Assembly: GCF_028858725.1 (NCBI RefSeq)
Contig: NC_084762.1
Location: 3,853,374 to 3,917,373, forward strand
DNA length: 64,000 nucleotides
Origin: Colius striatus
Lineage: Eukaryota; Chordata; Aves; Coliiformes; Coliidae
Reading direction: 5' to 3'
This document shows, one piece after another, positions 49,380 to 61,749 of the stretch. The translations under genes and the position numbers were made by a program. How positions within the stretch are numbered: the stretch's first letter is position 1; each line of letters begins with the position of its first letter. The notes below the pieces were generated by a model. The model did no database searches, was not told where the DNA came from, and saw only the letters and a program-made list of their open reading frames with translations.

Positions 49380-51078
49380 CAGAAGCGATGCTGCTACTTA
49401 AAAAAAGCCTCTGGCAGGGAGGTGGTCCGGAAAACTAGAGATGGTTTCCACACCAGATAAATTACTTGCAGCTATGAAAAAGAAAGTAATAGGTTTAACA
49501 CATGGTTAAAATTCGATGTAAAGGCATGGTCAACAGAGCTTTTGGGGAAGGAATCACACCATCAACATTTATGAAGTTTGTCATCTGGAAAAGAGCGGAA
49601 AAGAGTGATCTCACTGATACAGTTTGCTTGCATATCCCCAAAGTTTCTGATGAAGTCTTTTAGCAAAAGATAAGATTATCAGATGGAGTGGTAAATTGGC
49701 AAAAGACAGGAAGCAAAAGGAGTATGTGACCAGCTTTCACAGCAAAGCCTAGTAATACATCACACAGTGGTGTGTGCTGGGACTGTACTCATAAAATAAG
49801 ATGAAAACCTGAGTAAATAATGAAGTATGCTGATGCTACTAAATAATTCAAGGCAGCAAGAAGGCAATTTGTCTGCAAAGAGTTCAGAAATACCTCATGA
49901 TGGTGAGTGACTGGAAAAGGGCAAAGTAAATTTGATTCTGAGAGCTGTGAAGTATCGCACGTTAAGAAAACAACATCTCTGTGTGTACACATGTACACGG
50001 TGTGTTCTGGGTGAGCTTCCCTGCCTCTCGGGAAAGAGGGTTTGTGTCGTGGGGACAAGGCTCTGAAAACATCAGTTCAGTGCCCATCATCTGCTAAAGC
50101 AGCATATAAACTGTTAGCAGGGAAGAAATCGAGGGCACGAAACATTATGGCATTGTATAAGTACTTTGTGTTGCCCCCAGTTGCATAAAGAGGAGTTAGG
50201 AGCCTGAGATAAAATGCAGAGCAGGCAACTGGGATGACTGGGAGCTAGATAAAGACACAGGAAGAATGATGTCACATCTACATTAGAAAGTGATTGGGTG
50301 CTGAAGGATGGACTGACAGATCAAAGCAATTGATGCCGAGAGCTCTGCTGAAGGGAAATCATTTCAGTTGAGTCCCCTGGGCCGAATGTCCTTACCACAC
50401 ATGGGGTCCAGAGCTGACTGTGGAACCAATCGTTGATTCAGAACCTTCTGTTTCTGGCAGAACTTGGAGCATGTTTACAGCAACCCTGGAGCAGAGCTTC
50501 TAGTTTGGTGCAGCCAGCAGGAAGCAAGCAATGGACAGCAAATTAAAGTAGTTGCTCCAGACCTCCCAGTGAACAAAACCACTAACGTAGGTACAGGGAG
50601 GTTGGTTGTTTTTTAATTACATACTACCCTATTGTTCAATGCAGAAGAAAGGTGGTTGGAAAGGACTATAATAGAGTTCTATCAAATTAGAGATTATTTG
50701 GGAAACAGGGAACGATTCCTTCTTTCCTCTAACATAAAAAGTAAAGATACCAAATGAAGTTATCAGGCAACAGGCTTAATGCAAAAGGAAGTACTTTTTC
50801 ACACACTGTGTAATGAAATTGTGGAACACATTACACAGGATGCTTACAAGGCCAAAACCATAAACCAGTTCAAAAAGAAATTATACAAATGAATGGAAAA
50901 AAGGTCTATGATGGGTTAAACCTGATGATGTAGATGCAATTTACAGGTCAGGAAGAGTCTGGGATTTTCTGAAGCTAGAACCATAGATTCCGTTCCTTAT
51001 TCTTTTCCCTCTACCAGCCACAGTCAGAGACGTGATATTGCACTAGAGTCTTTTTTCTGACCTTATATTCTTATTGGG
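49380..51078 (+). mobile_element. Ancient CR1 LINE copy (old amniote lineage), interrupted
   Basis: Diverged CR1 of the turtle/crocodilian-like lineage running from reverse-transcriptase sequence to the 3' end. A decayed catalytic motif (YADATK in place of F/YADDTK) is encoded at 49826-49843 and followed at once by a stop. Later landmarks are GTGACTGGAAAAGGGCAAAG (about 49907), GGCATTGTATAAGTACTTTG (about 50150), ACCAAATGAAGTTATCAGGC (about 50750), TAAACCAGTTCAAAAAGAAA (about 50862), and a degraded end resembling CAGAGACGTGATATTGCACTAGA then TTCTTATTG near 51076. A block at roughly 50250-50620 does not match CR1. Frames are thoroughly broken. The 5' limit is uncertain. Confidence 0.85.
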
Positions 51079-52020
51079 CAAACATATCCCAAAGTTGCTG
51101 TGAGCCTGGAAAACCCAGTCTGTAAAGTTTAGGTGCAAAAATGTCATCTGGTATAACCCCTCGTACACTTCTTGCCCTTTAACAGCAATTCAGCTCTCCC
51201 TTTTGGTACCTTCCAATTATCACTGCTGTGTACAACAACTGTGTGCATGTTCATAGTGACTAGCCTCAGCTTCCACCTTGGGTGGAACACCTTTCAGATA
51301 CCTCTTTCAGATACCTCTGTTCAGCTGAACTTTCTGAGCCTAAGCCTCAGTCTCTGGGAAGAGTGGAAACAGAGAAAAAGTAGTAGCAGGCACCTTGGCT
51401 GTTGAGTAGCCAATATTGTGTCCAAAAGAGCACGTGTAGGATGGAATAGATGGTGCTGAGCATCCCATAACTGCACTGTATGTGTTTGGCTGGAAGTTCA
51501 TTTAAATTAGCTGTAGATTTGTCCCAAGGATATGAACACAACCGGCAGCTGGATCACAGTAAGTGCATTGCCTTAGCACATAGTGGAACTGAGTTTCATC
51601 TGAAAGGAATGTAGTTTGGATGCCCCAAGATCACTCCCAGTATGAACCAAAGCATGGTAGGAGTGTGAGGGCAGTCAGGAGATTTACTGCAGAGATGCAA
51701 GCCTGATCCAAACTCCAATGCTAATGTGGTACAGCCACTGGCTACTACTAGAAAGCTTTATAAGGGGCTATTGTCAATGTACCCTAGGCAAAGAATTTAA
51801 CCTACTGTGAACAGTTACAGTTTCCCAAATTATTTCTCTTCTTTGCCTTCCCCTTCCCTCCAATTTACATTTTGTTTGTGTCAACCCATTTCTTTAGCTG
51901 CTAATTTGTTTATTACAAGATGAGAAATATGGCTCATTGAGCTTATAGACAACACCATTTATTTGCCCATTTTTTTAAGCAAGGGCTTGAACTGTTTTGC
52001 TCTTAAATAAAACTTCCTAG
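51079..52020. other. Unique noncoding sequence with a 13-bp tandem duplication
   Basis: A 13-base unit CTTTCAGATACCT occurs twice head-to-tail at 51291-51316. A strong acceptor-like tract ends near 51184 but no good donor follows. Nothing else is recognised. Confidence 0.5.
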
Positions 52021-52222
52021 ACATCATCAAGAAGTCACATGTGGTGGAAGCACAGCCACAAGACGACGTGATGCCATCATGCATCTACGACGGATCCATA
52101 AAGCCCTGGGAGCTGAAGGATTGTCTACCTTTACATTCAAAGTGGTTTCCCTGTGCTGCAAACTGTATCTGCACACCACACAGGAACGTGTCTGCTCACC
52201 AGAGCTGTGAAGGTGGCCCGAG
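52021..52222 (+). other. Exon-like interval with a complete open frame (202 bp)
   Basis: The acceptor ends CTTCCTAG at 52020 and the donor is CCGAG|GTAAGG with GT at 52223-52224. One frame is open over all 67 codons and is cysteine-rich near its end (a CAANCIC segment). Its exit phase matches an open frame in the interval at 53315-53376. An antisense frame of similar length overlaps, so chance is a real alternative. I do not recognise the peptide. Confidence 0.28.
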
Positions 52223-53314
52223 GTAAGGACCGAGCAGCCAGAGCTTAAAACGCAGCACTTTTGCTTTAGTTTGCACTGGATGGAATTCCAGTGGGTGGCA
52301 CTCAACTGACAACACTCATTAAGAACAGCAAACCTCAGCAGAGGCTGATGAACCATTGGGAATCTGCCTTAATTTGAGGAGAGGCAAGTTAATGACAGCA
52401 AGTTTTAAAGCCTATATGTCTTTTCTCTCTTTGCATGCACAGGCCAATACGAAATCTCTTGCCCCAACCTGGACTTAGAGCCAAAAGAACCATTGCCAAA
52501 AATAATTAAATAAATCATAACAAAGCAAAAGATATAAAATATATATAAAGCAAAATACATGCTAGACTAGCATCTTGTCTACAGTGTATTCCAAATGCAA
52601 GATAGAACGACTACACGTGCATTTATCCTTCACTGTAGGAGACATAAGAGAAGTAGATATGCATGAAAAGAAATCATAATCCAGTTAGATTTCAGCATCT
52701 CCATGTTTGCAATATTTAGCATCTCCTGCAAAGGGTAAGATGTGACCAACTTACCCATATGACGTGAACAGTGCTGGGAATTATACTTCTGTCATTCAGT
52801 ACAGATGAGCTTAGTTCAGAGGCAGTTGGCAGGCTGGGGAGATACAGAGTACAGAGAAGTCAGTGCAGCCAATAGGATATAACAAAATGCTTTTTAAGAG
52901 AAAAGTACTTGAGCTTGTTTTGCCAGCTCTTCATCTGAATGAAAACAAGTGCATGTACCGAGTTAAATCAATTTGCACAACTTCACTGGTGATGCACACC
53001 GCAATTCCTATGAGTCCCTCGGTAGTGCATCAGGGTGTGCAGGCTGAGAGCCACAGGAGGGAAATTACTCATGAATGTGTGCTGGAAGCATGCTAAGGAT
53101 GCATCTTTCCTCCCTTTGAATGCTGAGTTTTCTTTTAAGCTGCTAGCAGGGCGAGCAAATGACATTGTACTTACATCCACAAAGACAAAAAAATATCTCT
53201 TTAGCTTAAAAGTCATCTCAGTCCTACTAAAATTTTCACAACACACAAAGTCATTTGTTGTGTTAATAATAATTCAAAGGTCTGAGTGAATCTAATTTCA
53301 GCTTTTCCTCACAG
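52223..53314. other. Unique noncoding sequence (possible intron)
   Basis: AT-rich with many TAAA/TAATAA words. If the two flanking exon-like intervals are spliced together this is a 1,092-bp intron. No repeat is recognised. Confidence 0.4.
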
Positions 53315-53376
53315 CTGTACTTCCCAGTTTCTTGTGTTGGCAGTAGTTCATGCTGCCATGTCAGCCTACACTTCAG
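53315..53376 (+). other. Exon-like interval (candidate exon, 62 bp)
   Basis: The acceptor is TTTCAGCTTTTCCTCACAG ending at 53314 and the donor CTTCAG|GTAAAA with GT at 53377. Two frames are open, one of which continues the open frame of 52021-52222 across the presumed junction (split serine codon). The continued peptide is hydrophobic. Unrecognised. Confidence 0.22.
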
Positions 53377-53959
53377 GTAAAACTCAAGTGGTGGAGCCCA
53401 TGGGCAGCTACCCTAAGCTGTCTGTTTCTCTTAGCTAAGTATTCTTAGCTACTCTATTTCAAACAAAATCCAACTATCAATGATACCTTTCAAAAAAAAA
53501 ACCCCATTATGGTTTGAAAAAGGGGATGTTTCTCAACCTTTTCCTCAGGAGGTGCATTAGGCTGCCACTTGACAACTTCTAGGACAGTAAGTAACAATAA
53601 AACTGCTTCATCCAACAGGATTACAGAGCAAGCACTGTGTACCCATACTATTCAGGCACAGAGAGTGAGAGCTTTCTCCCAAGATAGATCCCTGCTGTGA
53701 TTTCTTGCAACTGAAAGCTACATGTTTCTCAATGTGGAGGACACCAGCAGCTTAACCATCCTACACAGGTACTGTATTCCCAGGCATATGTTTACGAGAG
53801 CTGTGAAGCTGAAAATCTAAATCCTGGTTTGATAATACACTGAGAGCTTTAGGACATTGTGATGTGAAATTTACATCAAGAAGGAAAGCTGCTTTAAACC
53901 CCACTTAGGGCTTAGCTGCTTCCACAATTTGTTTTCTCCTTTTTCAACTGCTCTCTATT
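53377..53959. other. Unique noncoding sequence, nothing recognised
   Basis: Contains an adenine homopolymer near 53493-53502. No repeat or exon is recognised. Confidence 0.5.
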
Positions 53960-54270
53960 AATGTTTATAAATACATCAAGGGTGGGTGTGAGGAGGATGG
54001 AGCCAGGCTGTTCTCAGTGATGGCCAACGATAGGACAAGGGGCAACGGGTACAAGCTGGAACAGAAGAGGTTCCAAAGAAACACTGTTGAGGTGAGGGAG
54101 CCCTGGCACAGGCTGCCCAGATGGGCTGTGGAGTCTCCTTCTCTGGAGACATTCAAACCCAGCTGGACGAGTTCCTGTGTGCCCTGCTCTAGGTGGTGCT
54201 GCTCTGGCAGGGGGGGTTGCACTGGATGAGCTTTCGAGGTCACTTCCAGCCCTTCAGATTCTGTGACTCT
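53960..54270 (+). mobile_element. CR1 LINE fragment, 3' end
   Basis: CR1 landmarks in order: TTTATAAATACATCAAGGGT, GGAGCCAGGCTGTTCTCAGT, CCAACGATAGGACAAGGGGC, GAGGTTCCAAAGAAACACTG, GCCCAGATGGGCTGTGGAGT, GCACTGGATGAGCTTTCGAG, and a degenerate end near GATTCTGTGAC. About 15 to 20 bases are missing between the AAAGAAACAC and TGTTGAGGTGAGG blocks relative to the other copies. Same subfamily signature as the copies at 26914 and 59058. Confidence 0.93.
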
Positions 54271-57200
54271 CTACCCCAAACTGCACCTTAAATGAAGGTC
54301 AAGTATCAAATACACAAAGATTAGGCTGCTTGGTTTTCTGTCTCCTTTTAGAAGCAATTTCTCTTCTACATGATGTCTAAGTAGATGATACCATGCTAAA
54401 TGGCTTCAGCTTCATTATCATCCTTATCATCCTTTCTCTTGTTACAGTCTGATCATAAATGTTCACAACAGTGCACTACAGAAAAGGTTGAGTTTTAATG
54501 ACACTCTGAGGGCATGGTATCTGATCCCTGATTCCACATTCTGCATCTCTCTACAAATAGCTTTGCAAATAGCCCCAGTGTTAAACATAAACCTCAATAT
54601 CACAGCACTATGTTCAGCAATTCCTCCTTGGAAGAAAAAGCACAAAAAAACAGAGCAAAAACTCAGTAATATCCAGCATCTGACCTGGAGACAACATCCA
54701 TTGGTGAGATTCACTTGATTCAACATTGCAAGCGATAGGAATGGTTGCTGCACACTCTCCCGCTTCTAAATGCAAGCGCCCTTACAGAGACAAGTAAACA
54801 AATCCTCTGAGTCTTTTAATATATACAAAGAACAAAAAGATTCTTTAAGTTCAGTTATCAGAGGTGCAAAGAGAATAAAAGTGAGCAAAGAAAAGTTACA
54901 TTTTGACCACACAGAAACAGCTGGCTGCATACTGTAGCACTGATAAGTGTGAGACTCCCTTTGTACCTCTGGCCAGTAAGACTCTTATTATAACCCAAAA
55001 CTAACTCTCTGAAGCAAAACAACATCATGAAAAAAGAACTACACAATAAAAACAAACAAAAGACCTCATCAGGATTCACATGTAAGAGCAGGAAGCTGAC
55101 AGTGGCTGAATTTCTGAGTTGTATCCACAAAGCTGGCTGGAAGAAATTAGTTTTCTTCATTCTCCAGAAGACCAGCTCATGACAAATCCAAAGAGGAATG
55201 AACCTAGTGAGCTTGCTTCCTTTCTCATTTCTTATTTTTCATAATTGACTTCTATTAGATTGGCTTATAAAGTAGGCTCAAATTACTGACTCACCCATCC
55301 CAAGAAGGCAAATCTTTAAAGTAATGAGATTAGCAACTGTTGATCAAAGGGAATCATCACCGATGCAAGGCTCTGCATTTGTTGCTTAAATATATTGTTG
55401 GAGAGTAACCACAGGGTCTGGATCCGTGTGTAGTTCAGTCAGGCCACCACAGACAGCTGCACGTGGTGGGATTTCTCCTAAGGCACAAGAGTCAGCAGTC
55501 AGTGGAAGTTCAAAGGCTCCTTCGGTCCTTCTTTCAGGGATACTAGAAAATATAGTAGAAATGGAAAAGAAACTCCCCACAATAGGCAGACTGTGCTCTA
55601 TTAAACTGAGCTCATCCAAGTGGCCTTTATTATTCCAGAAGCTCTGTAAAGATCCCTGGGCTCACTGGGAAGTTGCATGGTAATACGGGGCATTAAATGA
55701 AGTGATCTTTTGAGGCTGTGATCCTGCCCAGAGCTTCTGTCAAACATGCCACAGTAAACGTGCCAGAGCATCCCCAGGAAAGGATATTTCATGGAGATCC
55801 CCAACAGCAGTTTTTGAGAGACATGGAAACCTTCCCACCATCCTCAAGGTAAATGCCAACATTTCTTTAAGTGTAAGAAAAAGAAAAGGATCAAGGTAGG
55901 ATGGGTGCTCTTGGGGTTTACAGGGAGCTAGGGGGAGGTGAACAATAAACAAAGCGGCCAGGCAAGATACATTTGAATCCCTCCAGCTAGATGGAGGTTA
56001 GGTTGAATGCATTCTATCCACTTGGGCAAGAAGTCAATTTGTTGCTCCACATGGCTGTTAGCAGGATAGATTAGCTTCATGGCAGGCGAGGCTCTAAGAT
56101 TTGGCAGAGCATTCCCATAGGAGGAATCAGAGCACAGGTAATCTTTAATACTACTTCCTTCCATCTATTCTCTTCCCATGGAAAATGAGGTTGGGCTTGC
56201 ATGCTACAGAGACTGTGCTGGTCCATATACAGAACAGAGCACAAACCTTTTCCATCAATCCTACTTATATCTACTCTCCAAAAAACCAGATTCTAAGTAC
56301 ATTTTTAATTTCATATGTCTTCCTGCTGCCATGAGGCTTTGGACAGGGAGCTTTAGAAACGTCACCAGATGTGACTGTTACTATGGCCTCAGCAGTTTCA
56401 GCTGCTCTTTTAGCCAGTCTGAACAGTCTGATTCAGCCTCAAAATTGAGCTTAACACTCATGTGCCTGCTGGCACCACTGCCTCTGAGAACCCCTCTCAA
56501 AATGCTGTAGGGTCAAAGTACAAGAGAACTCGACTGAAAAACTGACGTGGAGCTTTGTGTGGGAAGTGAAAGCCTCCTGAAGGCTGTAATTTCCTTCAAT
56601 GATTTTGCTGTTATTATATGCTCAATAGTATTTCTGCCAGGAGTTTGTGTTCTGGCAAGTTCCTAGCTAACAGTATGAGAATGGGGGAAGACATTTCTTT
56701 TCAGGATTCATTTCCTGAACTATGCATCACTGAAGAACCTTATGACAAATTATTTTGCAGAGCATGTTAAATAACATCGAAAAGGGGGTTCCAACAGATG
56801 ATCACAGGTTAAGAGCAGCTTAACAAGTAATGCTGTCTCAATCTTGCTGCTGTAATTCCCCACATGCACCTAACCTGCCTACAAAGAGGCAAATCAGACC
56901 ATCTCAGCCTTTGCTTGAACTTAGGGTGTCACCTGAGCCCCAGTTTTCTGAAAAGATCTGGCACTTTAATGGAGAATTCATTTAAAAAAACAATTGAGAT
57001 GGCATCTTTTGTGCCAGCATCATTTCTATCAAGACAAGAAAACCCCACCCCAAAACCCTGACCTGGAATTTGGCAAACATCAGAGTAACAAATAAAGAGC
57101 ACATGTCAGTCTATGCAGTGAACGGGGGATGCAAGGGAGAAACTGGAGCTGCTGTGGGGGAAGAGGGAGGGACAAAGGGAGCAGGTTGTAAGGACACAGG

Positions 57201-59057
57201 GCAGAAATCCATAAAAACACAGGCTTCACTGATTCCTGCACTCATAGAGCAACCTGTTTTTCAAGGGGGGAAGTGATTTCACTATTAGGTCCCATTGTGC
57301 TATTTTGAACAAGAAACCTACTTTTCATTACCAGGAACCGACATTAGCCCTCTTCATGTCTGTCAGACTCAATCTCAGATGTCTGGCAATTACTTGAAAT
57401 TGAACTCAAAACAATACTGAGGTTTTATTGATAGCTTCTCATCAGTTGCTTGCTGTTTCTTGCCTTTCAACCGATAGCCTGGAGAGCGTCCAATTCTCCT
57501 ACACTGTACCCAACAGGGTCAAATTTCAGCGAGGTTATTGATTGTGACTTGACATTTAAGGAACATATGACCACTCTGACACAAACAGCTTTATACCAGC
57601 TCATAAATATTGCTGGGCTGAGACATCCCCTTTCTCATGCTGAAAACCGACACGTTATTTCCTTGTTTCTCTCGTGGTTCAGCATTTCAATGTTGTTATT
57701 CACAGTTTCCCTCAATTTCCAAACTCTGCAGAGGGAAATGCTGCTGTGAGAGTTATTTCAGGTAGCCAATCCCAGACCTTCTGCTGGCTGCACTAAGTAA
57801 AAATCAGTCAAATCTTGTCTAGCAACAATTTCAAAGAGAAGAAGCAATAGATATGTCAATACTTGATGGATTTTAAAATGAAATCTCTCAGCAACAGACA
57901 AATAATTTGGGGTTGTTGTTGTTGATGTGGTCAGGCGCTGACCTTTTACTTGCTGAGAGGGAATGGAGGGGGACTACCAGGAGAAAGTCACCCTCTTGAA
58001 GATGTGACTTATTTGTGGCGAGACTGACCTTTACAGAGGCAAAACCAGTGCTATTATATTGCCCTCATTCCCATTTTGTAGGGCTCCATCTAGTGATGTA
58101 CTAAACTCTGGAGTTTCCCAGTGACTTGGCAGTGATCTGCCCCCTTAAAAATTAGACCCTAAATGCAAAAAACCGCACAAGCCTATATAAGTTTCAGAGA
58201 ATTGTTTTCACTCTAAAATTCAGCTCTCAGACTTCACTTGCTAGAAATCTCTGATGAAGTCCTGGACAGCCCCAAAGATACTGTCCCAAAAAAGGGCAGG
58301 ACTAGTAGAGATCTCTTGGCCTCACCTGTAAGCAGTTCACAGTGACTCTGTGCAGCTTGAAATGGCTTTATATCATTGTTTCTAGAGGTTGTGTTAATCA
58401 CTGCAATGTAAGCCCAATATGAGCCTTTGCCACCTCCCTTACACCCATCTCATCAAACTCATTCTGGAGCAGAGATCACTGAACTCAACTGGCATGTACG
58501 TAAGGAATTTGATTCAGCTACAGTCCATAAAACAATCAACACTTTTCTGCCTCCTGGCCTATCATGATGGCACTGAAACACAGTAACATGCCTGTGTATT
58601 TTATATCCTTACAGCTGAAATCCTGTTTTCCTGAAAGAAGCCCTCTCCCCCTCCATTAAAGCTCAAAAGTTGCCTTCTTCTAAGATGCACTGAAAGAGAG
58701 CTGGTGAGGACACCAGACACGCTCTGCCATCAGAGAATGCATGTTGTTTAAAAAGATTCCATGCAAAATCCAATTATATTTCCCAAAGAAAAGTGTTGAA
58801 AACCATTCTGGCATTCTTGGGGGTTGGGTTTGTTCAGTTCTGAGAAAACACGTTATTCTAACAGTACAAAAATACTGAATTTGGGGATTATTTTCATTTG
58901 CTCTCTGTGTTAGTGTGCAGCACATGTTATTTTCCATAGGCATTGGAAATGGACTTCTATCGAGGGTCTGTTTGCTTCTAACATCTCAATATTAAACAAC
59001 CCAAAAACTTAACCTTACAAAAGAGTCAGTGCCTCAAGTAGAAACAATTTTATCTGC
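54271..59057. other. Unique noncoding sequence, nothing recognised
   Basis: Nearly 4.8 kb without a recognisable repeat. AT-rich at 54280-55330. A donor-like CAAG|GTAAAT at 55848 and a minus-strand CAG|GTGAGG at 58321-58328 lack good acceptors. A short GTT run lies near 57912. Confidence 0.45.
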
Positions 59058-59227
59058 TGAGGGAGCACTGGAAGGGGCTGCCCAGATGGGCTGTGGAGTC
59101 TCTTTCTCTGGGGACATTCCAAACCCACCTGGATGAGTTCCTGTGTGCCCTACTCTGGGTGGTCCTGCTCTGGAGGGAGGCTGGACTGGATGAGCTTGAG
59201 ATTCTGCAGTGATGTGTGATTCTGATT
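59058..59227 (+). mobile_element. CR1 LINE fragment, 3' end
   Basis: Begins inside CR1 at GAGGGAGCACTGGAAGGGGC, then GCCCAGATGGGCTGTGGAGT, CCAAACCCACCTGGATGAGT, TCTGGGTGGTCCTGCTCTGG, and a short diverged end ATTCTGCAGTGATG. Heavily 5' truncated. Same subfamily as the copies at 26914 and 53960. Confidence 0.9.
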
Positions 59228-59240
59228 CCTATCTTCCCAG

Positions 59241-59403
59241 CACTTGAGAACATCAGAATTTTGACTTGGGATTCAGCTTCAGAGCACTGAGCAGTTTGAG
59301 AAGGTTGGAGTTTCCTGAGGAAAAGGAGATTTTGCTGCTGCACGTGGGTGTAGCTGTAACCTCTGCACAGAAAACTGCAACGCAAGGGAGACGTCACAGC
59401 CAG
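59241..59403 (+). other. Exon-like interval just downstream of a CR1 copy (163 bp)
   Basis: The acceptor CTATCTTCCCAG ends at 59240, only about a dozen bases past the CR1 terminus, and the donor is GCCAG|GTAAGAA with GT at 59404-59405. Every frame contains a stop, so it would be noncoding. Some of its polypyrimidine tract lies in or next to the CR1 tail, a known way for repeats to create exons. Confidence 0.26.
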
Positions 59404-61749
59404 GTAAGAAAACTGATGACAGGAACAGAGGAGCTTCACAGAAGTTTGGAACTGTAGCTAGACTCTGACCCTGCCAGTTAGTGTGACACTGTTAGAGATG
59501 GGACGTGTGACCTTTAATCAGTGAGGAGACTTCTGCAACGAGCAAAACAAGTGACTCAACCATGAAAATAAGTAAATAACCAGTAGCCATGAGAAAAACT
59601 CGAGGCTACTGCAGCACTAAACGCTTCTTCTCTGTTAGCAGCATAGCCACACATTAATTATGTACAGCTAAACATTTCACTGTATGGCAGAGCAAGTGCA
59701 CAGCTCTATTATTAAAAAACCACTACTCAATAAAAGCAACAGCCTGGCTGTTGAGTGGAAGCTGAGATTGGGAGGGGACTTGCAGTGTTATCACTTGAAT
59801 CAGACGATTTATGTACCAGTCAGGTGATAAATAGCAAGACCAAGATATGAGCAGTCAATTCTGAGACATTTGGTTTCACATAAAGATGGGCTGATGGATG
59901 GGACAGCAGCTGAAGCAGAGAGAAAAGGGAAGCTGACCCATGCTCAGACCACTCTGGCCCTCAAAGCCAGCGAGCTGCTTCATGGGCAGTTCCAGGACTA
60001 AGCCAGGAAGGATCCAAAAAGCCTTTAAAGATTGTCTCCAACTTGTTTTGCTGGTTCATGAGAATATGTTGCTCCTGGGAAGTGATGTGGCCAGCATGTT
60101 GTGAGTCATGAATTGCACTGATTGCAAGCACAGCTGGGAATCCTCTTCAGCCATTCCCAATTGCTTCCTTTCTCTAGCCTATTTTATCGTTTCATTTTTT
60201 ACTGGCAGAAGAAAAAAAAGTTACATTAAAAATAGGGCTTTGTTGCTTTTTCTGGCCCCAGCACTCCCTGGCAGCTGATTTCACTCTCTCTTTCCCTTTC
60301 TTTTCCTTTTTTTTGTTTAAAATCTTCATTTATTTGGAGAGCATCAGACCACCCTTCTCTGGCCAGAAAGTCTCTCTGCTCCTCGCTGCTCTGGCCACTT
60401 TCTGTGGCGATTCTTGTTTGCAGCAGGTTGCCTCTGTATCAACCCCCTTCTCCTTTCCCTTTCTACCCCCTGCCCTGCTCTTGCACATCCACCCATTTTG
60501 TATATGGAAATATTTTTAGTTAAGCCCTCTTATTGGCTTTCCAACAGAACTGGTAACTGAAACCCTGGCACTGTAACTCAGTAAAACCTTTTTGTCTTCT
60601 TCTTTGCTCCTTTTTATACAAAAGCCCAGAAATTTTCCCTGCAGGCTTGTAATTGTGCTGCCATTATAGGGTAGCTCTTTCAAGCCAATCATCTGAAATG
60701 CCCATCTTTCTGTGCTCTGCCTTATTGTGTGTCAGAAAGAGGAAAGCTCCCTCTCTCCTTGCTGTGCAGAAATTTGTCTGTGCAAATCTATCTCCTCACA
60801 ATCCAAAATAAGGCAAGAGCCTCACACCAAAATCAGCAAAAAGTCTCCCACGGGCTTCAGGTGGCTTTGAGTCAGATCCTAAAGGTGAAGCTGAGGTCTG
60901 TGCACCGTTCAAGTTCCTCTTTACACAAATTAGTTGATGGGAATAGCTATTAATAATTATCAGGAGAAGAGCAGTGGCAACCTCAGAAAACTTCCCCCTC
61001 ATTCTGAGAACTGCTCTGCAACAAGGGATTTGGTCATTGAGCCTCACTCCCTATCCCTTCACCCTCACACATCCCCAACAGCTGCCTCTGGCAAAAGAGC
61101 CCTGCACTGAGCATTGCCTTTCAGCCACACGGTTATTTTGCCTGCAGCCCAAGCAATATTTGACACATAGCGCAGCCTGTTTCTGCTGCGTCAGCAGTGT
61201 TGTGTAAACACGTTAGCTCACTGAGGCATGAAATTCAGAATTGTTTTCCCACTTGCAAAACAAGCCACGTCCAATAAACCCAGGGGAAGAACTGGTTATT
61301 CAGATTTCTACTAAAGCTGTCCAACACAAGAGAAGTGGTTAATAAAGTTACTGCTCTCCTTTGCCATCCGTCAGCTGCCTCTGATACTATAAAGTGTTGC
61401 TGACATGGCAGGAATAGATGACATTGCCTTTCAGCAGCCCCATCCTCTTCCCTCCGAGGGGACTAAGCAGGTTGAGAAGACTGATAGGTTGTCTGTCCTG
61501 ATGGCAAAGGGGCTCTGGTTCCCTTTCTGTGCAGCGTACAGCAGAGGAAATGAAGCACAACAGCATCGCCTAGGAGTTCTTATCTGGGACTGGCTGCTGC
61601 CAGTGCTCACAGGGCTCTGGCTTGGTACTGAGAGGCTGATATCAGCTGGAGCAGGCAGAGGAGAGGGGAGGCAGGGAGGTGGAAGGAGCCTTGGGAAGAA
61701 GGAGCACAAGACCTGTCAACCTCAGGGAATATGCACAAAGCAAACCTGT
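59404..61749. other. Unique noncoding sequence, nothing recognised
   Basis: A pyrimidine-rich stretch lies at 60280-60320 and another at 60430-60490. No repeat, RNA gene or exon is recognised. Confidence 0.45.
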
